A stretch of DNA of 64,000 bases from Nocardia sienata NBRC 100364 (lineage in GTDB: Bacteria > Actinomycetota > Actinomycetes > Mycobacteriales > Mycobacteriaceae), in NCBI RefSeq assembly GCF_001613205.1, contig NZ_BDBX01000015.1, forward strand, positions 1 through 64,000, in the 5' to 3' direction. The position numbers and the translations under genes are program-made. The notes below the pieces were generated by a model. That model was given only the letters and a program-made list of their open reading frames with translations, did no database searches and was not told the DNA's origin. Of the stretch, positions 26,260 through 37,987 are shown piece after piece (the stretch's first letter is position 1; each line of letters begins with the position of its first letter).

Positions 26260-27804
26260 CTACAGCGGCAGCAGGTGATGTTTGCGCGGGTTGCGGATCA
26301 CGGTCTTGTCCCGCAACAGATGTAGCGCCCGCCGTAGTTCCAGCCGGGTCTGCGCCGGTTCGATCACCGCGTCGATGAAGCCGCGTTCGGCAGCCACCCA
26401 CGGCGTGGCCATGGTGGCGTTGTAGAAGTCGATCATCTGCTGCCTTACGGCCGCTTTCTGATCCTCGGGCGCGGCGGCGATCTGCGCGGCCCCGATGAGG
26501 CTCACCGCGCTCTCCGCACCCATCACCGCGATCCGGGCGGTGGGCCACGCCAGGTTGATATCGGCGCCCAACTGCTTGGATCCCATCACCGCGTAACCGC
26601 CGCCGTAGGATTTGCGGACCACCACGGTCACCTTCGGCACAGTCGCCTCCACGAAGGCGAACAGGAACCGGCCGCCGCGTTTGATCACGCCGACCTTCTC
26701 CTGTTCCACGCCGGGCAGGAAGCCCGGGGTGTCGACCACGAAGACCAGCGGGATCTCGTAGGCGTCGCAGAGCCGGACGAAATGCGAGGCCTTGTCCGAG
26801 GCCCGGGCGTCGAGGGCGCCCGCATACACCATCGGCTGGTTGGCCACCACGCCGACGCTGCGGCCGTCCACCCGGGCGAACCCGGTGATGATGTTGCGAC
26901 CGGCCTCGGCACCGTACTCGTGGAAGTGGCCGTCGTCGAAGATCCGCAGCAGCACCTCGTGCATGTCGTAGCCGGCATTATCCGAATCCGGCACGAGCGA
27001 GTTCAGTTCCCGGTCCGAATCGGTGATCTCCGGTTCGAGGCCGGGATTCACGATCGGCGGCTTCTCCTGGCAGCTGGTCGGCATATACGACAGGTATTCC
27101 CGAACCCATGCGAAGGCCGCCTGCTCGTCCTTGGCGACATGGTGGATATTGCCGTACTGGGCCTGGCTGTGCGCTCCGCCCAGCTCTTCCAGGCTGACGT
27201 CTTCGCCGGTGACCTCGCGGATCACCTTGGGACCGGTCACGAACATATAGGCCGCCTCGGTGGCGACCACGACATCGGTGTTGATGGGCGAGTACACCGC
27301 GCCACCGGCGCATTTGCCGAGAATGAGCGAAATGGTGGGCACCATCCCCGACAGCAGCTCCTGCCGGGTCGCCAGCTCGGCGTACCAGGCCAGCGAGGAC
27401 ACCGCCTCCTGCACCCGGGCACCACCGGAGTCGTTGATACCGACCAGCGGGCAGCCCACCTTGGCCGCGTACTCCATGACCGCGGCCACCTTGCGGCCGA
27501 ACATCTCACCGACCGAACCGCCGTACACGGTTTGATCGTGGGAGAACACCGCGACCGGGCGGCCGTCGACCAGGCCGTGGCCGGTGACCACACCGTCGCC
27601 GTAGAGCGCGTCCGGATCACCCGGGCGCCGGACCAGAGCACCGATCTCGACGAACGAACCCGGATCGAGCAGCATCTTGATCCGGTCGCGGGCGCTGGGA
27701 ATCCCCTTGCGCGCCCGCTTCGCGACAGCGGCCTCTCCCGCCGGTTCCTGCGCCAATTCCAACCGTTTACGCAGATCGGCGAGTTTCTCGGCAGTCGTGC
27801 TCAC
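26260..27804 (-). CDS. accD4: Long-chain acyl-CoA carboxylase carboxyltransferase subunit
   Basis: Beta subunit of the acyl-CoA carboxylase that carboxylates the alkyl branch acyl chain, supplying the carboxyacyl-CoA used by Pks13. The carboxyltransferase fold is clear, with [39 protein letters not shown] and [19 protein letters not shown] in the N-terminal half. [18 protein letters not shown] and [19 protein letters not shown] in the C-terminal half carry the two oxyanion-hole regions. It has 514 residues. The GTG start shares one base with the pks13 stop (TAGTG), so translation is coupled, and the conserved fadD32-pks13-accD4 order identifies it as accD4. Partner alpha and epsilon subunits are not in the window. 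Confidence 0.95.
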   Translation of the reverse strand: MSTTAEKLADLRKRLELAQEPAGEAAVAKRARKGIPSARDRIKMLLDPGSFVEIGALVRRPGDPDALYGDGVVTGHGLVDGRPVAVFSHDQTVYGGSVGEMFGRKVAAVMEYAAKVGCPLVGINDSGGARVQEAVSSLAWYAELATRQELLSGMVPTISLILGKCAGGAVYSPINTDVVVATEAAYMFVTGPKVIREVTGEDVSLEELGGAHSQAQYGNIHHVAKDEQAAFAWVREYLSYMPTSCQEKPPIVNPGLEPEITDSDRELNSLVPDSDNAGYDMHEVLLRIFDDGHFHEYGAEAGRNIITGFARVDGRSVGVVANQPMVYAGALDARASDKASHFVRLCDAYEIPLVFVVDTPGFLPGVEQEKVGVIKRGGRFLFAFVEATVPKVTVVVRKSYGGGYAVMGSKQLGADINLAWPTARIAVMGAESAVSLIGAAQIAAAPEDQKAAVRQQMIDFYNATMATPWVAAERGFIDAVIEPAQTRLELRRALHLLRDKTVIRNPRKHHLLPL

Positions 27805-30800
27805 TAGCTCCCTTTCCCGGCCGCGCTCGAGGTGATCCGGTCGAGTTTAGCGGTCAGGTCCGCACCGATTCGGCCGATCCTCGGTTCATCGATGATCTGG
27901 AGGTGGTCGCCGGGGATGTGCACGATCTCCAGATTGGGCAGGTACTCGTCCCAGCCGCCGTTGGGCCGGCGCTCGGCATAGCGAGGCTCGAGCTCGATCG
28001 CGCCGTCGTGATAGCGGTCGGCCAGATAGAGCACCACATCGCCCTCGTAGTGCGTGGGCTGGACCCGCTGCAGTGCGCGGTTCTCGATCCACGAGGTCTT
28101 CTGGTGTTCGAGCACTCCGCCCGGGATCTTGGCTCCGGTCATCTTGATCAGATCCGTGATCATCTTGAACTGCTCCTCCTCGGAGGAGTCGGCCAATTCG
28201 CGGAGCTGGTCGTCGTCGAGTTCACCGGCGATATTGAAGGTCTTCTTGGCGAAGGCCTGGTAGCGCCGCATCCGTTCCAAACGCTCCTGCGGGCTGTTGT
28301 CCTCCGATTCGGCGGGGATGGCGAGGTCGATCAGGCCCACCAGGCGCACATCGGCGCCCTCGGCACGCAGAATCTGCGCGACCGCCATCGCGAGCACCGC
28401 GCCGAGCGACCAGCCGTAGAGGACATAGGGGCCTTCGCCCTGCAGTTTGCGCAGTTCGGGCACATACTCCCGGGCCCGTTCCTCGATCGCACCGTCGACC
28501 CGCTCGAACCCGTACATCGGCGTCCCCTCGGGCAGCCGCTTCAGCAAGGGCTCGTAGACCAGAGTGTTTCCGCCGGCGGGATGGAAGACGAAGACCGGTA
28601 TCGCATCGGAGTTCTCGCCCCGTGCCCGGATGGGACGGACGAAGCCGTCGACATCGGCACCGCTGTCCTGCAGGGTGCGGACGACATCGGCGAGCTGTTC
28701 GATGGTCTCCGAATCCAGCACGTCGTCGACGGTGACCTCCGCACCGACCCGCTCGGTGAGCCGGGCGGCGAGCTTCTCGGCGGTGTCCTCGTCCAGGATC
28801 GGCAGGGTATTGAAGATACCCCCGGCCGATTCACCGGTGATGGTGGCCCAGGCCGCGTAGGTGAGGCGTTCGGCAGCGTCACGTGGCGGAACGTTGTCCT
28901 CGTCCGACCCCGCGGCCCCACCGCCGAACAGTGCGGCGCCCGCGGCCGGTTCGGCCTGCGGCGCGGCGGGGGTCGCCGGGGCGGCCGGCTCCGGCTCGGC
29001 GGCTGCCGACGTGTCCGCGGCGGCACCCGTCCCCTGGTCCAATGCGGCGACCGGATCTGCCCCGGCCTCCATCGCGGCCTTGGCGGCGTTCACGAAATCG
29101 TCGTCCACGCTGAGCGCGCCCGATTCCCCGCTGGCCTGCTGATCGGCCATCGCCTGGACCTGGTCGCGGTGCTCGATCGCATAGCGCAGCACTTTGCCGA
29201 CCTCGTGCAGGCTGGCGTCACGAACCGCGGACACCTGCAGCTGCGGGATATCGAATTCGTATTCGACGCGGTTCTTGATCCGCATGGCCATCAGGGAGTC
29301 CAGCCCGAGCTCCATGAGGGGGATCTCCATCGGCAGATCCTCGACCGCGTAACCCATGGATTCGGCGACGATCAGCGCCAGCCGGTCCTCGACCGTCTGG
29401 CCGCTGTCCGGATCCCAGCGGTCGCCGAACCCGGCGGTGTCGACGGTCTCCGCGACCACGGGTTCGGTGAGCGCGGGCGCGGCCGGGCTCGCGGCCGGCT
29501 CGGCGGGCACCGGCAGCGCGGCGCCGGAGGTGACCACCGCGTCGAACAGCAGCCGGAACTGCGCACCGTCGCGGGCGTGCACCTGGATGGACGCGCCGCC
29601 CGGATGCGGGGTCAGCGTCGTGACCAGTGTGCCGGTCGCGGGCAGCGGTGCATGCGCGATACTCGCGCCCGGATTCACATCCGCGAGTACCTGCGTCGCG
29701 GCCGAACGCACCAGCGTGGGCAGATCGTCCACCGATGCGGCCTGGACCTCCCAGACATGCCGACCGTCCGGAAGCGCGACCGACGCACCCGGTACCCGGG
29801 TGTTCCCACCGGCCGAGAAACCACTCATCTTGGGCCAGTACGGCTTCCGCAGGAAGGCGGTCCGCGGGATATCGGCGTACGGTCCGGCCGGCATCAGTGA
29901 GCCCAGGTCCACGGCATGGCCGTGGACATACAGCTGCGCCAGCGCGGCGATCACACCGGCCGATTCGTCTTCCTTGCGCTTGAGCGTCGGAATCAGCTGC
30001 GCGTCGGGGAGCCCGGCGGCGAAGGTGGTGCCCAGCACCTGCATCAGCGCCACCGAGTTCGGCGCCAGCTCCAGGAAGGTGGTGATCCCGGAATCGACCG
30101 CGAGTCGTACCGCGTTGGTGAAGTACACGCTGTGCCGCATGTTCTTCACCCAGTAGTCCTCGGTGTGCACCGGGTCGTGGCCGGGCGCGTAGTACTGCTC
30201 TTTGTCGACCGTGGAGTACAGGCCGACCTTCGGCTTCGTGGGCTCGATCCCGGCCAGTTCGGCGGCCAGTTCGCCCAGCAGCGGATCCATCTGGGAGGTA
30301 TGTCCGGCACCCTTGGTCTGCAGGACGCGGGCGAACTTCCCGGCCTCCTCCACCCGGCCCACGATCGCCGAGACCTGATCCACCGGGCCACCGATCACCG
30401 TATTGGTCGGCGCGGCGTAGACCGCGACCTCGACATCGGGGAATTCCGGCAGCAGCGCGGCGACCTCGTCGGCGCTCATCTCGACCAGTGCCATATTGCG
30501 CACATCGGCGTCGGAGAGCATCTGCTCGCCCTCGCCCATCAACCGCGACCGCGCGCAGATGACGCGGACCGCGTCCTCCAGCGCCAACCCACCACAGATG
30601 TAGGCGCCGGCCACCTCACCCATGGAATGCCCGACCACGGCGGCGGGTTCCGCGCCGTGCGCCCGCAGCAGGGCGGCCAGACCGAGCTGGATGGTGAAGA
30701 TGCCGACCTGGGAGGTGCCCACGTCGTAGTCCTGGCCGTCATCGAGGATCATCTCGCGCACCGAGTACCCGGCCTCGTCCTGCACGAGTTCGTCGACCTC

Positions 30801-33041
30801 GTCGACGGTGCGCCGGAAGATCGAGTTCTCCTGGTAGAGCTGTTTGCCCATCTTCCGGTGCTGGGCGCCGAACCCGGCCATCACCCACATGGGCCCCTGC
30901 GCGGCGGGGGCGTCGGCGGTGAAAACACCGGGACCGGGTTTACCGGCGGCGATCGCCCGCAGTCCGGCCACGGCACCGGCGTGATCGGAGGCCAGCACCA
31001 CGCCGCGCGAACGCCAGTGACTGCGCCGGGCCAGCGACCGGGCCACGTCAACGAGCGGAGTCCGTTGTCCCGCTTCGGTTTCCAGCCAGTCGGCCAGGTC
31101 CGCGGCGGCACGCCGGCGACGCGACGGCAGGTAGGCGGATACGGCCAGGATCACCGGCAGCGGCTCGGCGCGGTCGGCCGACCACTCGGGCTCGGGAGCG
31201 GCGTCGGCGGCGACCGCCTCGGCTTCGGCGACCACGTCGGTGCTCGCCACGTCCAGCGCGTCGCTGTCCGTGTCCGGTACGAAGGGCTCGGAGACCTCGA
31301 CCGGCGCGGCGGGCACGTACTCCTGTACCACCACGTGCGCGTTGGTTCCGCCGAAACCGAAGCCGGAGATACCGACCGTGGCGGTACCGCTGTAGCGCGG
31401 GAACGGGGTCGGCTCGTCGACGACCTTCAACCGGGCCTGCTCGAACGGGATGTAGGGGTTCGGGCCCGCGTAGTTGATGGTGGCGGGCAGCACATTGTGC
31501 TGGAACGCCAGGAGCACCTTCGCCAGGCTCGCCGCGCCCGCTCCGGATTCCAGATGCCCGAAATTGGTTTTCGCCGAACCCAGCAGCACGGGCGCGTCGG
31601 CGGCGCGACCGGCGCCGACCACCTGGCCCAGCGCCTGGGCTTCGAGCGGATCGCCGACCAGGGTGCCGGTGCCGTGGGCCTCGATGTAGTCGACGGTGGA
31701 GGGCACGATACCGGCGTCACGGTAGGCGCGGCGCAGTACATCGGCCTGGGCGTCGGGATTCGGCGCGAGAAGCCCGTTGGACCGGCCGTCGCTGTTCACC
31801 GCCGAACCCTTGATCACCGCGAGGATGTTGTCGTTGTCGCGTTCGGCGTCGGCGAGCCGTTTGAGCACTACCAGCCCGGCGCCCTCGGAGCGGACCATCC
31901 CGTCCGCGTCGGAAGAGAACGCCTTGATCCGGCCGTCCTTGGCCACCGCGCCGATCTTGTCGAAACCGAGCGTGGTCATCGGCATGAGCAGCATGTTCAC
32001 CCCGCCGGCCAGCGCGACATCGGCGTCACCGGCGCGCAGCGCCTGCACGGCCTGGTGCACCGCGACCAGGGTCGAGGAGCAGGCGGTATCCACCGCGACC
32101 GAAGGACCGCGGAAATCGTAGAAGTAGGACACGCGGTTGGCGATGATGCTGCTGGCACTGCCGGTGATCTTGTAGCCCTCCGCCGAAGCCGGGACATTCG
32201 GATCGGTCTCACCCAGGCTCATCGCGGCGACCAACTGGAAGTCGGTGGTGGAGGTACCGATATACACACCCACCGATTCACCGCGCAGCTCACTGGCCGG
32301 GATTCGAGCGTGCTCGAGCGCCTCCCAGGTGAGTTCCATGATGAGCCGTTGCTGCGGGTCGATCCGCTCGACCTCGACCGGCGACATGGCGAAGAACTCG
32401 GCGTCGAATCCGGTGACGACATCCTGGTCCAGATAGCCGCCACGGGTATTGCCCTCGGCGACGGCCTGCGCCAACTGCGGTTCGCTCAGGAACTCCGCCC
32501 ACCGCCCCTCGGGCAGGTCACGAATGGCGTCACCGCCGTTGATCAGGAATTCCCATGTCGATTCCGGGGTGTCACCCGCGCCGGGCAGCCGGGTCGACAG
32601 ACCCACGATGGCGATATCGTGCGCATCCCCCGGTGCGTACCCGGCGGTGTAGAACTGGTCGTCGGTGGCCTCGGCGCTGATCTCCGGCGGACCGTTGACG
32701 ATGACATCGGCCAGCGAGGCGATGGTCGGATGCTGGTAGACCACGGTCGCGTTCAGCACCACGCCGGTGAGTTCCTCGATCTCACCACCCAGCGCCAGCG
32801 CGTCCCGGGAAGCCAGCCCGAACTCCTCCATCGGACGGTCCACCGTGATCTTGTCGATCGACTGCCCGGTGGCCTCGGCCACCCAGCGCCGCAACCATTC
32901 CCGCAGCTCGGCGACCGAGAGTTCGGTGCCCGGTGTGGTATCGCCGGTCGAGGGCGCGTCGCCGGTCCCGGCGGCGCGATCCTTCTCGGCAGCGGGAAGG
33001 TTCTCGGTCGTCTCCGGCGACATGCCCTCGTTATCAGCCAT
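27804..33041 (-). CDS. pks13: Polyketide synthase for mycolic acid condensation
   Basis: Performs the final Claisen condensation of two fatty chains into the mycolic beta-ketoester. The domains, in order, are: N-terminal acyl carrier (Ser78 in GLASRD); ketosynthase ~140-575 with Cys321 (VDTACSS), His456 and His496; acyltransferase ~715-1045 with Ser806 (VGHSMGE); carrier ~1215-1295 with Ser1249 (LGLDSLM); an Ala/Pro linker; a carrier-like segment ~1388-1460 lacking the serine; and thioesterase ~1480-1740 with Ser1545 (GWSLGA). The total of 1745 residues is close to the mycobacterial length. FadD32 loads the N-terminal carrier, AccD4 supplies the carboxylated chain, and the thioesterase passes the product to trehalose. 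It acts in the cytoplasm, downstream of fadD32 on the same strand. Confidence 0.97.
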   Translation of the reverse strand: MADNEGMSPETTENLPAAEKDRAAGTGDAPSTGDTTPGTELSVAELREWLRRWVAEATGQSIDKITVDRPMEEFGLASRDALALGGEIEELTGVVLNATVVYQHPTIASLADVIVNGPPEISAEATDDQFYTAGYAPGDAHDIAIVGLSTRLPGAGDTPESTWEFLINGGDAIRDLPEGRWAEFLSEPQLAQAVAEGNTRGGYLDQDVVTGFDAEFFAMSPVEVERIDPQQRLIMELTWEALEHARIPASELRGESVGVYIGTSTTDFQLVAAMSLGETDPNVPASAEGYKITGSASSIIANRVSYFYDFRGPSVAVDTACSSTLVAVHQAVQALRAGDADVALAGGVNMLLMPMTTLGFDKIGAVAKDGRIKAFSSDADGMVRSEGAGLVVLKRLADAERDNDNILAVIKGSAVNSDGRSNGLLAPNPDAQADVLRRAYRDAGIVPSTVDYIEAHGTGTLVGDPLEAQALGQVVGAGRAADAPVLLGSAKTNFGHLESGAGAASLAKVLLAFQHNVLPATINYAGPNPYIPFEQARLKVVDEPTPFPRYSGTATVGISGFGFGGTNAHVVVQEYVPAAPVEVSEPFVPDTDSDALDVASTDVVAEAEAVAADAAPEPEWSADRAEPLPVILAVSAYLPSRRRRAAADLADWLETEAGQRTPLVDVARSLARRSHWRSRGVVLASDHAGAVAGLRAIAAGKPGPGVFTADAPAAQGPMWVMAGFGAQHRKMGKQLYQENSIFRRTVDEVDELVQDEAGYSVREMILDDGQDYDVGTSQVGIFTIQLGLAALLRAHGAEPAAVVGHSMGEVAGAYICGGLALEDAVRVICARSRLMGEGEQMLSDADVRNMALVEMSADEVAALLPEFPDVEVAVYAAPTNTVIGGPVDQVSAIVGRVEEAGKFARVLQTKGAGHTSQMDPLLGELAAELAGIEPTKPKVGLYSTVDKEQYYAPGHDPVHTEDYWVKNMRHSVYFTNAVRLAVDSGITTFLELAPNSVALMQVLGTTFAAGLPDAQLIPTLKRKEDESAGVIAALAQLYVHGHAVDLGSLMPAGPYADIPRTAFLRKPYWPKMSGFSAGGNTRVPGASVALPDGRHVWEVQAASVDDLPTLVRSAATQVLADVNPGASIAHAPLPATGTLVTTLTPHPGGASIQVHARDGAQFRLLFDAVVTSGAALPVPAEPAASPAAPALTEPVVAETVDTAGFGDRWDPDSGQTVEDRLALIVAESMGYAVEDLPMEIPLMELGLDSLMAMRIKNRVEYEFDIPQLQVSAVRDASLHEVGKVLRYAIEHRDQVQAMADQQASGESGALSVDDDFVNAAKAAMEAGADPVAALDQGTGAAADTSAAAEPEPAAPATPAAPQAEPAAGAALFGGGAAGSDEDNVPPRDAAERLTYAAWATITGESAGGIFNTLPILDEDTAEKLAARLTERVGAEVTVDDVLDSETIEQLADVVRTLQDSGADVDGFVRPIRARGENSDAIPVFVFHPAGGNTLVYEPLLKRLPEGTPMYGFERVDGAIEERAREYVPELRKLQGEGPYVLYGWSLGAVLAMAVAQILRAEGADVRLVGLIDLAIPAESEDNSPQERLERMRRYQAFAKKTFNIAGELDDDQLRELADSSEEEQFKMITDLIKMTGAKIPGGVLEHQKTSWIENRALQRVQPTHYEGDVVLYLADRYHDGAIELEPRYAERRPNGGWDEYLPNLEIVHIPGDHLQIIDEPRIGRIGADLTAKLDRITSSAAGKGS

Positions 33042-33155
33042 CAGTCCTCAAGCTACCTGTCTGTACGCGGTGCCCGGCAACAGCCTGCGCATCGCTGTGG
33101 TGGATGGGCGCTTCGCTTCGCTCACTCGAGGCCGCGACCCGGCTCGGTTGTCGGT

Positions 33156-35066
33156 CTATTCCTCGGGTGCGTCCGGGAATGCCTGCTGGGTGTAACCGCC
33201 CCGCAGAGTGCCCTCGATATACGCGGCCTTGCAGGCACGCCGGGCGATCTTGCCGCTGGACGTACGCGGGATGGAGCCCGCCGGGACCAGCAGCAGGTCC
33301 CGCACCGTCACGCCGTGACGCTGGGAGATCGAGGCACGCACCGCGTCGGCGATCGGCAGCGGATCCGCCTTACCGGCGCCCGGACCGCGCTCGGCCACGA
33401 TCACCAGCTGCTCGGAGGCGTCGTCGGCGTCGAACTTCAGACCCGAGTGGCTTCCCTGTGCGAACACCTCGGCCGGCAACTGGTTGGCCGGTACCGAGAA
33501 CGCCGCGATGAACCCCGGCCGCAGCGCACTGCTGGCCTCCTGCGCGGAGAACTCCAGGTCCTGCGGGTAATGGTTACGCCCGTCCACGATCACCAGATCC
33601 TTGACCCGGCCGGTGATGTAGAGCTCGCCGTCGAAGTACACACCGTAATCGCCGGTACGCATCCAATTCGCGTCGGGCGCGGTGCCCGCGGCATGGCTGC
33701 CCTCCGCCAGCGGGGTGACGATCTTGTTATGGAACGTCGCCGCGGTCTCGGCCTCCCGGCCCCAGTACCCGATGCCCATATTGTTGCCGTGCAGCCAGAT
33801 CTCGCCGACGTGGCCGTCGGGCTGTTCGCGGGCGTCACCGTCGACCGACTCCGGATCGACGATCACCGCCCACTGGGATTTCGCCACATAACCGCAGCTC
33901 ACCTGTGCGATCGCGTTTTCGGTGCCCGGCTCGACCCGCACCATGCGCCCGGCATTGAGCTCGGTGCGGTCCACATAGGTGACCTTGGCCTCGTCCTCTG
34001 CCTTGGTCGCGGAGACGAACAGGGTGGCCTCGGCCATGCCGTAGCAGGGTTTGATGGCCGTTTTCGGCAGCCCGTAGGGCGCGAACGCGTCGTTGAACTT
34101 CTTCATCGACGAGGTGGTCACCGGTTCGCTGCCGTTGATCAGGCCGATCACGTTGGACAGATCCAGCGATTCACCGGACTTGGGCAGACCACGCACGGCC
34201 GCGTGCTCGAAGGCGAAGTTGGGGGCGGCGGCGAAGGTGCCCGCACCGTCGGAGGCGGCGGCCAGCTCCTTGATCCATCGGTAGGGTCGCCGCACGAACG
34301 AGGCCGGCGACATGATGGTGATGAACTTGCCGCCCACGGCCGGCAGGATCACCGTCAGCAGACCCATATCGTGGAACAGCGGCAGCCAGGTGACGCCGCG
34401 GGAGTTCCAGTCGAGATTGATGGCGTCGACCATCTGCAGCAGGTTGGTGCCCACGGCACGGTGGGTGATCTCCACACCGGCGGGAGTCCTGGTGGAACCC
34501 GAGGTGTACTGCAGGTAGGCGATATCGTCCACCGCGATATCCGGGCGCGCCCAGCTGTCGCCGACACTGTCGGGAATCGCGTCCACGGCGATGATGCGCG
34601 GCCGCTGGGCGGCGGGCAGCCCACGGAAGAACTGGCGCACCCCGGCCGCCGCCGAACTGGCGGTGAGAATGGCCGAGGGCTTGCAGTCACCCAGGACGGC
34701 GTGCAGCCGGTCGGTATGACCCGGTTCGTCCGGATCGAACAGCGGCACCGCGATCGTGCCCGCATAGATGGCGGCAAAGAATGAGATCACATAGTCGAGT
34801 CCCTGCGGCGCGAGGACCGCCACTCGGTCACCGGGCTTGGTGACCTGCTGCAGGCGACCGGCCACCGCGCGCAGCCGGACCCCGAATTGTTGCCACGTCA
34901 GCTCGTGTACCTCACCATCGCGCTCGCGCGAGTAGTCGATGTAGCGGTACGCCAAGGTGTTCGCGTCGTTACGGGTGTGCTTCTCGACGTGGTCGACCAG
35001 GGTGCGATCATCGGGAATGGTGATATTCCCGTTCTCGTCCAGGTAGTCGTCGAAAGTCTCGTCCAT
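33156..35066 (-). CDS. fadD32: Long-chain fatty acyl-AMP ligase FadD32
   Basis: Activates the meromycolic acid as acyl-adenylate and transfers it to the N-terminal carrier of Pks13. Adenylate-forming signatures are [67 protein letters not shown] and the C-terminal catalytic lysine in [14 protein letters not shown] 35066 is the start, with GGAGGAGAAGG directly upstream, giving 636 residues. pks13 follows after 115 bp without coding content. The 190 bp before the start must hold the promoter of the fadD32-pks13-accD4 transcript. Confidence 0.96.
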   Translation of the reverse strand: MDETFDDYLDENGNITIPDDRTLVDHVEKHTRNDANTLAYRYIDYSRERDGEVHELTWQQFGVRLRAVAGRLQQVTKPGDRVAVLAPQGLDYVISFFAAIYAGTIAVPLFDPDEPGHTDRLHAVLGDCKPSAILTASSAAAGVRQFFRGLPAAQRPRIIAVDAIPDSVGDSWARPDIAVDDIAYLQYTSGSTRTPAGVEITHRAVGTNLLQMVDAINLDWNSRGVTWLPLFHDMGLLTVILPAVGGKFITIMSPASFVRRPYRWIKELAAASDGAGTFAAAPNFAFEHAAVRGLPKSGESLDLSNVIGLINGSEPVTTSSMKKFNDAFAPYGLPKTAIKPCYGMAEATLFVSATKAEDEAKVTYVDRTELNAGRMVRVEPGTENAIAQVSCGYVAKSQWAVIVDPESVDGDAREQPDGHVGEIWLHGNNMGIGYWGREAETAATFHNKIVTPLAEGSHAAGTAPDANWMRTGDYGVYFDGELYITGRVKDLVIVDGRNHYPQDLEFSAQEASSALRPGFIAAFSVPANQLPAEVFAQGSHSGLKFDADDASEQLVIVAERGPGAGKADPLPIADAVRASISQRHGVTVRDLLLVPAGSIPRTSSGKIARRACKAAYIEGTLRGGYTQQAFPDAPEE

Positions 35067-35253
35067 TCCTTCTCCTCCGAGGCGCACGCGGCAACGGCAC
35101 GATTGCCGTTATTTACTGTGTGGCCCCGACTCGCTTTCGCCGCGGGTGCTCTCCATTCGAGAACCGACCCTGCGGGTTCTGGGTGCGGTCTGCGCGGTGA
35201 CCGCTATCGGCTAGATGTTCTCAAACCAGAGACATGTTACAGAGACGAGCTTC

Positions 35254-36273
35254 TCACTCCTCCCGGAGCAAAGGAATCACCGGCGCGAATGCGTCCATCT
35301 GGGTGGGGAATATCCCCACGTAGGACATCCCGGTGAGCTGCCGCACACGGCGCATCTGATCGGCGATCTCCTCGAACGTGCCGATCGCCACATACGGCGA
35401 GCTCAAGATCTCCTCGACCGACAGCTTCACGTCGACTTCCAGATCGGGATGCAACCCGCGCTCGATGGCCGACAGCGCCATTTCGGCGGTCTTCTCCCGG
35501 TCGTCGGTGATGACGATGGCCGTGATCGCCCAGTTCAGCTCGATCTGCTCGAACCGGTCCCCGGCGGCCTCCTTGATCAGGTTCACCTTCTCGATGGTCT
35601 TCTCGAGCGTGATGCCCGACAGCAGGCCTTTACCGTTCGACGTGGTGACCGGAACGATGGAAATGATGTCGGCGTGCTTCGCGGCGAGTTTCAGCATCCT
35701 GGGACCGCCGCCGCCAGTGCACAGCGGCGGCCGCGGGCCCTGCCGCGGCCGTGGGGTCCCCTTGACACCCCGCACCTGGTAGTACTTGCCTTCGAAAGTG
35801 CACTCCTGACCGCGCAACAGCGTGTCGAGAATGGTCAGTGTTTCGTCGAGCTTGGCCAGGCGCACCCCGGGCCGGTCGTAGTCCAGCCCGGCGGCCTCGA
35901 ACTCGTCGGCCTTCCAGCCGGCGCCGATCCCCACCTCGAGCCGGCCCTTCGACAGCACATCGATGGTGGCCAGATCCTTGGCCAGCACCACGGGATGCCG
36001 AAAACCGTTGGCCAGCACGGAGGTACCGAGGCGGATCCGGTCGGTGGCCTGGGTGAGCGCGCCCAATGCCGCGATCGGGCCGATTTGGTCACCGAGATGA
36101 TCGGGCACCACGAAAGTGTCGTAGCCGTACTCCTCGGCCTGCTGCGCCGTCTGGATGAACTTGCGGGCGCCGCCCTCCTGCTTGTTTCCCTCACCCGCTG
36201 CCGCGAAGCGGAACTTACGCAGCGGGGTGCCCAGCGCGCTCAACTCATCCACCGGTGCGGCGGCTTCTGTCAT
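35254..36273 (-). CDS. LLM-class F420-dependent oxidoreductase
   Basis: A 339-residue luciferase-like protein (TIGR03621-like in my judgement). The N-terminal 20 residues are hydrophilic. The fold begins at KFRFAAAGEGN and contains YDTFVVPDHLGDQIGP, RIRLGTSVLANGFRHP, LDVLSKGRLEVGIGAGWKADEF-like core motifs and PLCTGGGGPRML. The substrate is unknown. In M. tuberculosis, as I know it, fadD32 is followed directly by the Culp6 gene Rv3802c, so this enzyme is an extra gene between two mycolate genes. It is on the same strand as its neighbours, but gaps of 170-190 bp on both sides suggest its own promoter. Confidence 0.88.
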   Translation of the reverse strand: MTEAAAPVDELSALGTPLRKFRFAAAGEGNKQEGGARKFIQTAQQAEEYGYDTFVVPDHLGDQIGPIAALGALTQATDRIRLGTSVLANGFRHPVVLAKDLATIDVLSKGRLEVGIGAGWKADEFEAAGLDYDRPGVRLAKLDETLTILDTLLRGQECTFEGKYYQVRGVKGTPRPRQGPRPPLCTGGGGPRMLKLAAKHADIISIVPVTTSNGKGLLSGITLEKTIEKVNLIKEAAGDRFEQIELNWAITAIVITDDREKTAEMALSAIERGLHPDLEVDVKLSVEEILSSPYVAIGTFEEIADQMRRVRQLTGMSYVGIFPTQMDAFAPVIPLLREE

Positions 36274-36442
36274 GAACTCATGCTCCTGGATATCGGAAGT
36301 CTGCGAACCCCGTGCCGGCGCAGGGCCCGGGATGCGCGATCACCAGCGCACTTTACAGCCTGCCAGGCAGCGGGGAACACGCTGACTGCGGTGAATTGTC
36401 ACAAGACGTCCGCTACGGCGACGTCTGGGCCGGATACGCGGA

Positions 36443-37435
36443 TCACGAGTGCGGTGGAGACGGCGCGCTGCCGACGAGGCCGACCGCCCAGTCGGCCGCC
36501 CACTGGGTGGCGGTTGTGCCGTCCGGGTCGACCACGAAGTTGTGGTAGAGGCTGTGCACCGGGTTGCCCACGGCCTGCGCGAGGGTACCGATACTGCCGA
36601 GAATATTGGCCGGACTCAGCGCGTTGCGGGGCGCGTCGCAGATCAGGTCGCCGGGCGCGCAGATCGTGTACACCCGGTCGGCCAATTCGCCGAATCCCTC
36701 TTTACGGACACCGGTCATGGTGATTCCCGGAACGGTCAACCCGGCCAGCGCCACTTCCGCGCCTACGCCGGGCGGCGGGGTGCCGACCTGGATCGGCTGA
36801 CCGTCACCGGTCTCGCCGGACCGCCGCCCATCGGCGATCAAGGTGACCCCGAGCACTCGCTGCGCGGGCACCGGACCGTTGCCCTTGCCGATCTGTTCGG
36901 CGATATCACCGACGATCACCGCACCCTGCGAGAACCCGGCCAGCACATAGGTGGTGAGCGGGCACTCCTGGTGGCGCTGGGTCAGGAAATCGAAGGTCCG
37001 CCGGCTGCCCTCGGTGCGGCTGGCGTTGTAGGAGGCCTGCCCGTCCGGCGGAATGGCGATCGGATTGGAGAACTGCGCGATGTAGGGGACGGTGTAGACG
37101 TCGACCCGGCCCTTGGGGAACTGTTCCCGGACCGGATTGCTCACATTGAGCATGAGCGAGGCCGGGTTGGCCGTCGGGTTGTACGGGTCGTCGGTGCTGC
37201 TGGACTCCCAGGTGCCCGGCACCGAGATCATCTGCACATCCGGGCAGCTCGCGGGCTGGCTGGTCGGCTCCTCCGGCCCCGGCTTGGGGCCCGGGCCGGG
37301 GCCGGGTTCCCGCAGGCAGCCGGCCAGCAGGTACCAGAGCAGGATCACGATGACGAGCCCGACGACTCCCACCGCGAGCAATGTCAGACAACCCTTGGGC
37401 CGGGACCGACGAGACCCGGTACGTCCTCTACTCAT
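36443..37435 (-). CDS. culp6: Culp6-type cutinase-like envelope lipase (Rv3802c homologue)
   Basis: Serine hydrolase of the cutinase-like family, anchored by one N-terminal helix (residues ~16-39) and followed by a proline-glycine linker, so the catalytic domain lies outside the membrane. The nucleophile is Ser169 in AGFSQG; the acid is Asp263 in CAPGDLIC; the likely histidine is His294 in NPVHSLYHNF. Spacing matches the mycobacterial enzyme, an essential phospholipase/thioesterase involved in mycolate metabolism. The length of 330 residues is normal. It begins 6 bp after the stop of the lipoprotein gene, so the two are one transcript. Confidence 0.92.
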   Translation of the reverse strand: MSRGRTGSRRSRPKGCLTLLAVGVVGLVIVILLWYLLAGCLREPGPGPGPKPGPEEPTSQPASCPDVQMISVPGTWESSSTDDPYNPTANPASLMLNVSNPVREQFPKGRVDVYTVPYIAQFSNPIAIPPDGQASYNASRTEGSRRTFDFLTQRHQECPLTTYVLAGFSQGAVIVGDIAEQIGKGNGPVPAQRVLGVTLIADGRRSGETGDGQPIQVGTPPPGVGAEVALAGLTVPGITMTGVRKEGFGELADRVYTICAPGDLICDAPRNALSPANILGSIGTLAQAVGNPVHSLYHNFVVDPDGTTATQWAADWAVGLVGSAPSPPHS

Positions 37436-37441
37436 CGGCTA

Positions 37442-37987
37442 TCACTGGCAGTAATGCGCTTTGGCGGTGCTGATGTAGATCTGGCCCGCCTGCTCCACCG
37501 GCATCTTGGCGGGGTCGAACGACGGATCCGAACCGGCCATCGCGTTCACGAAGGTGGCCATATCGGCATCGGAGGTCCCGGCGGCCACACCCTGGCAGAC
37601 GTAGTTGCCGATGCTCAGCGCGATATCCGGGGAAGACGGGGTGACACCCTGTTTGGCCAGCTCGTCGACGAAAGTCTGCTCCTTGGCACCGAGATTCCCG
37701 GTGTCGGTTTCCTGCGGCGGGACCGGGGCGGGACGCTCCGGCTCCTCGGCCGGAGCCTCGGGTTCGGCCGGCTGCTCGGGCGCGGGCGTTTCACCTTCCG
37801 GCGCCGGCGCGGGGGCCTGGCTCTCGCTCGAAGGCACCGGGGCCGCACTCGCGGACGTCGTGCGGGCCGAAGTCGACAGCGTCGGGGTGCCGGTGGCGGT
37901 CGAGTCGTCGCTGCCGCAGCCGGCGAGCAATCCGGCGGCCGCCACCGCCGCCACCACTGCCAGCAGTGTGCCTCGGGTCCGATACAT
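37442..37987 (-). CDS. DUF732-type lipoprotein
   Basis: Signal peptide with lipobox LLAGC gives a lipid-anchored mature protein of about 160 residues. A long Pro/Glu/Ala-rich spacer (residues ~40-100) extends a small C-terminal domain (FVDELAKQGV, IALSIGNYVCQGVAAG, AKAHYCQ) with the two cysteines typical of DUF732 proteins of mycolate-containing bacteria. Function is unknown. ATG 37987 is chosen because AGGA lies 8 nt upstream; ATG 37996 is also possible and the frame extends further without support. Only 6 bp separate it from culp6, suggesting joint action at the envelope. Confidence 0.8.
   Translation of the reverse strand: MYRTRGTLLAVVAAVAAAGLLAGCGSDDSTATGTPTLSTSARTTSASAAPVPSSESQAPAPAPEGETPAPEQPAEPEAPAEEPERPAPVPPQETDTGNLGAKEQTFVDELAKQGVTPSSPDIALSIGNYVCQGVAAGTSDADMATFVNAMAGSDPSFDPAKMPVEQAGQIYISTAKAHYCQ

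Noticed and set aside
29916..34784. A 1622-residue open frame antisense to pks13 and fadD32
   Set aside because: It is the usual long shadow frame of high-GC coding DNA; composition is His/Arg/Gly-rich with no recognisable domain, and the opposite strand encodes clear enzymes.
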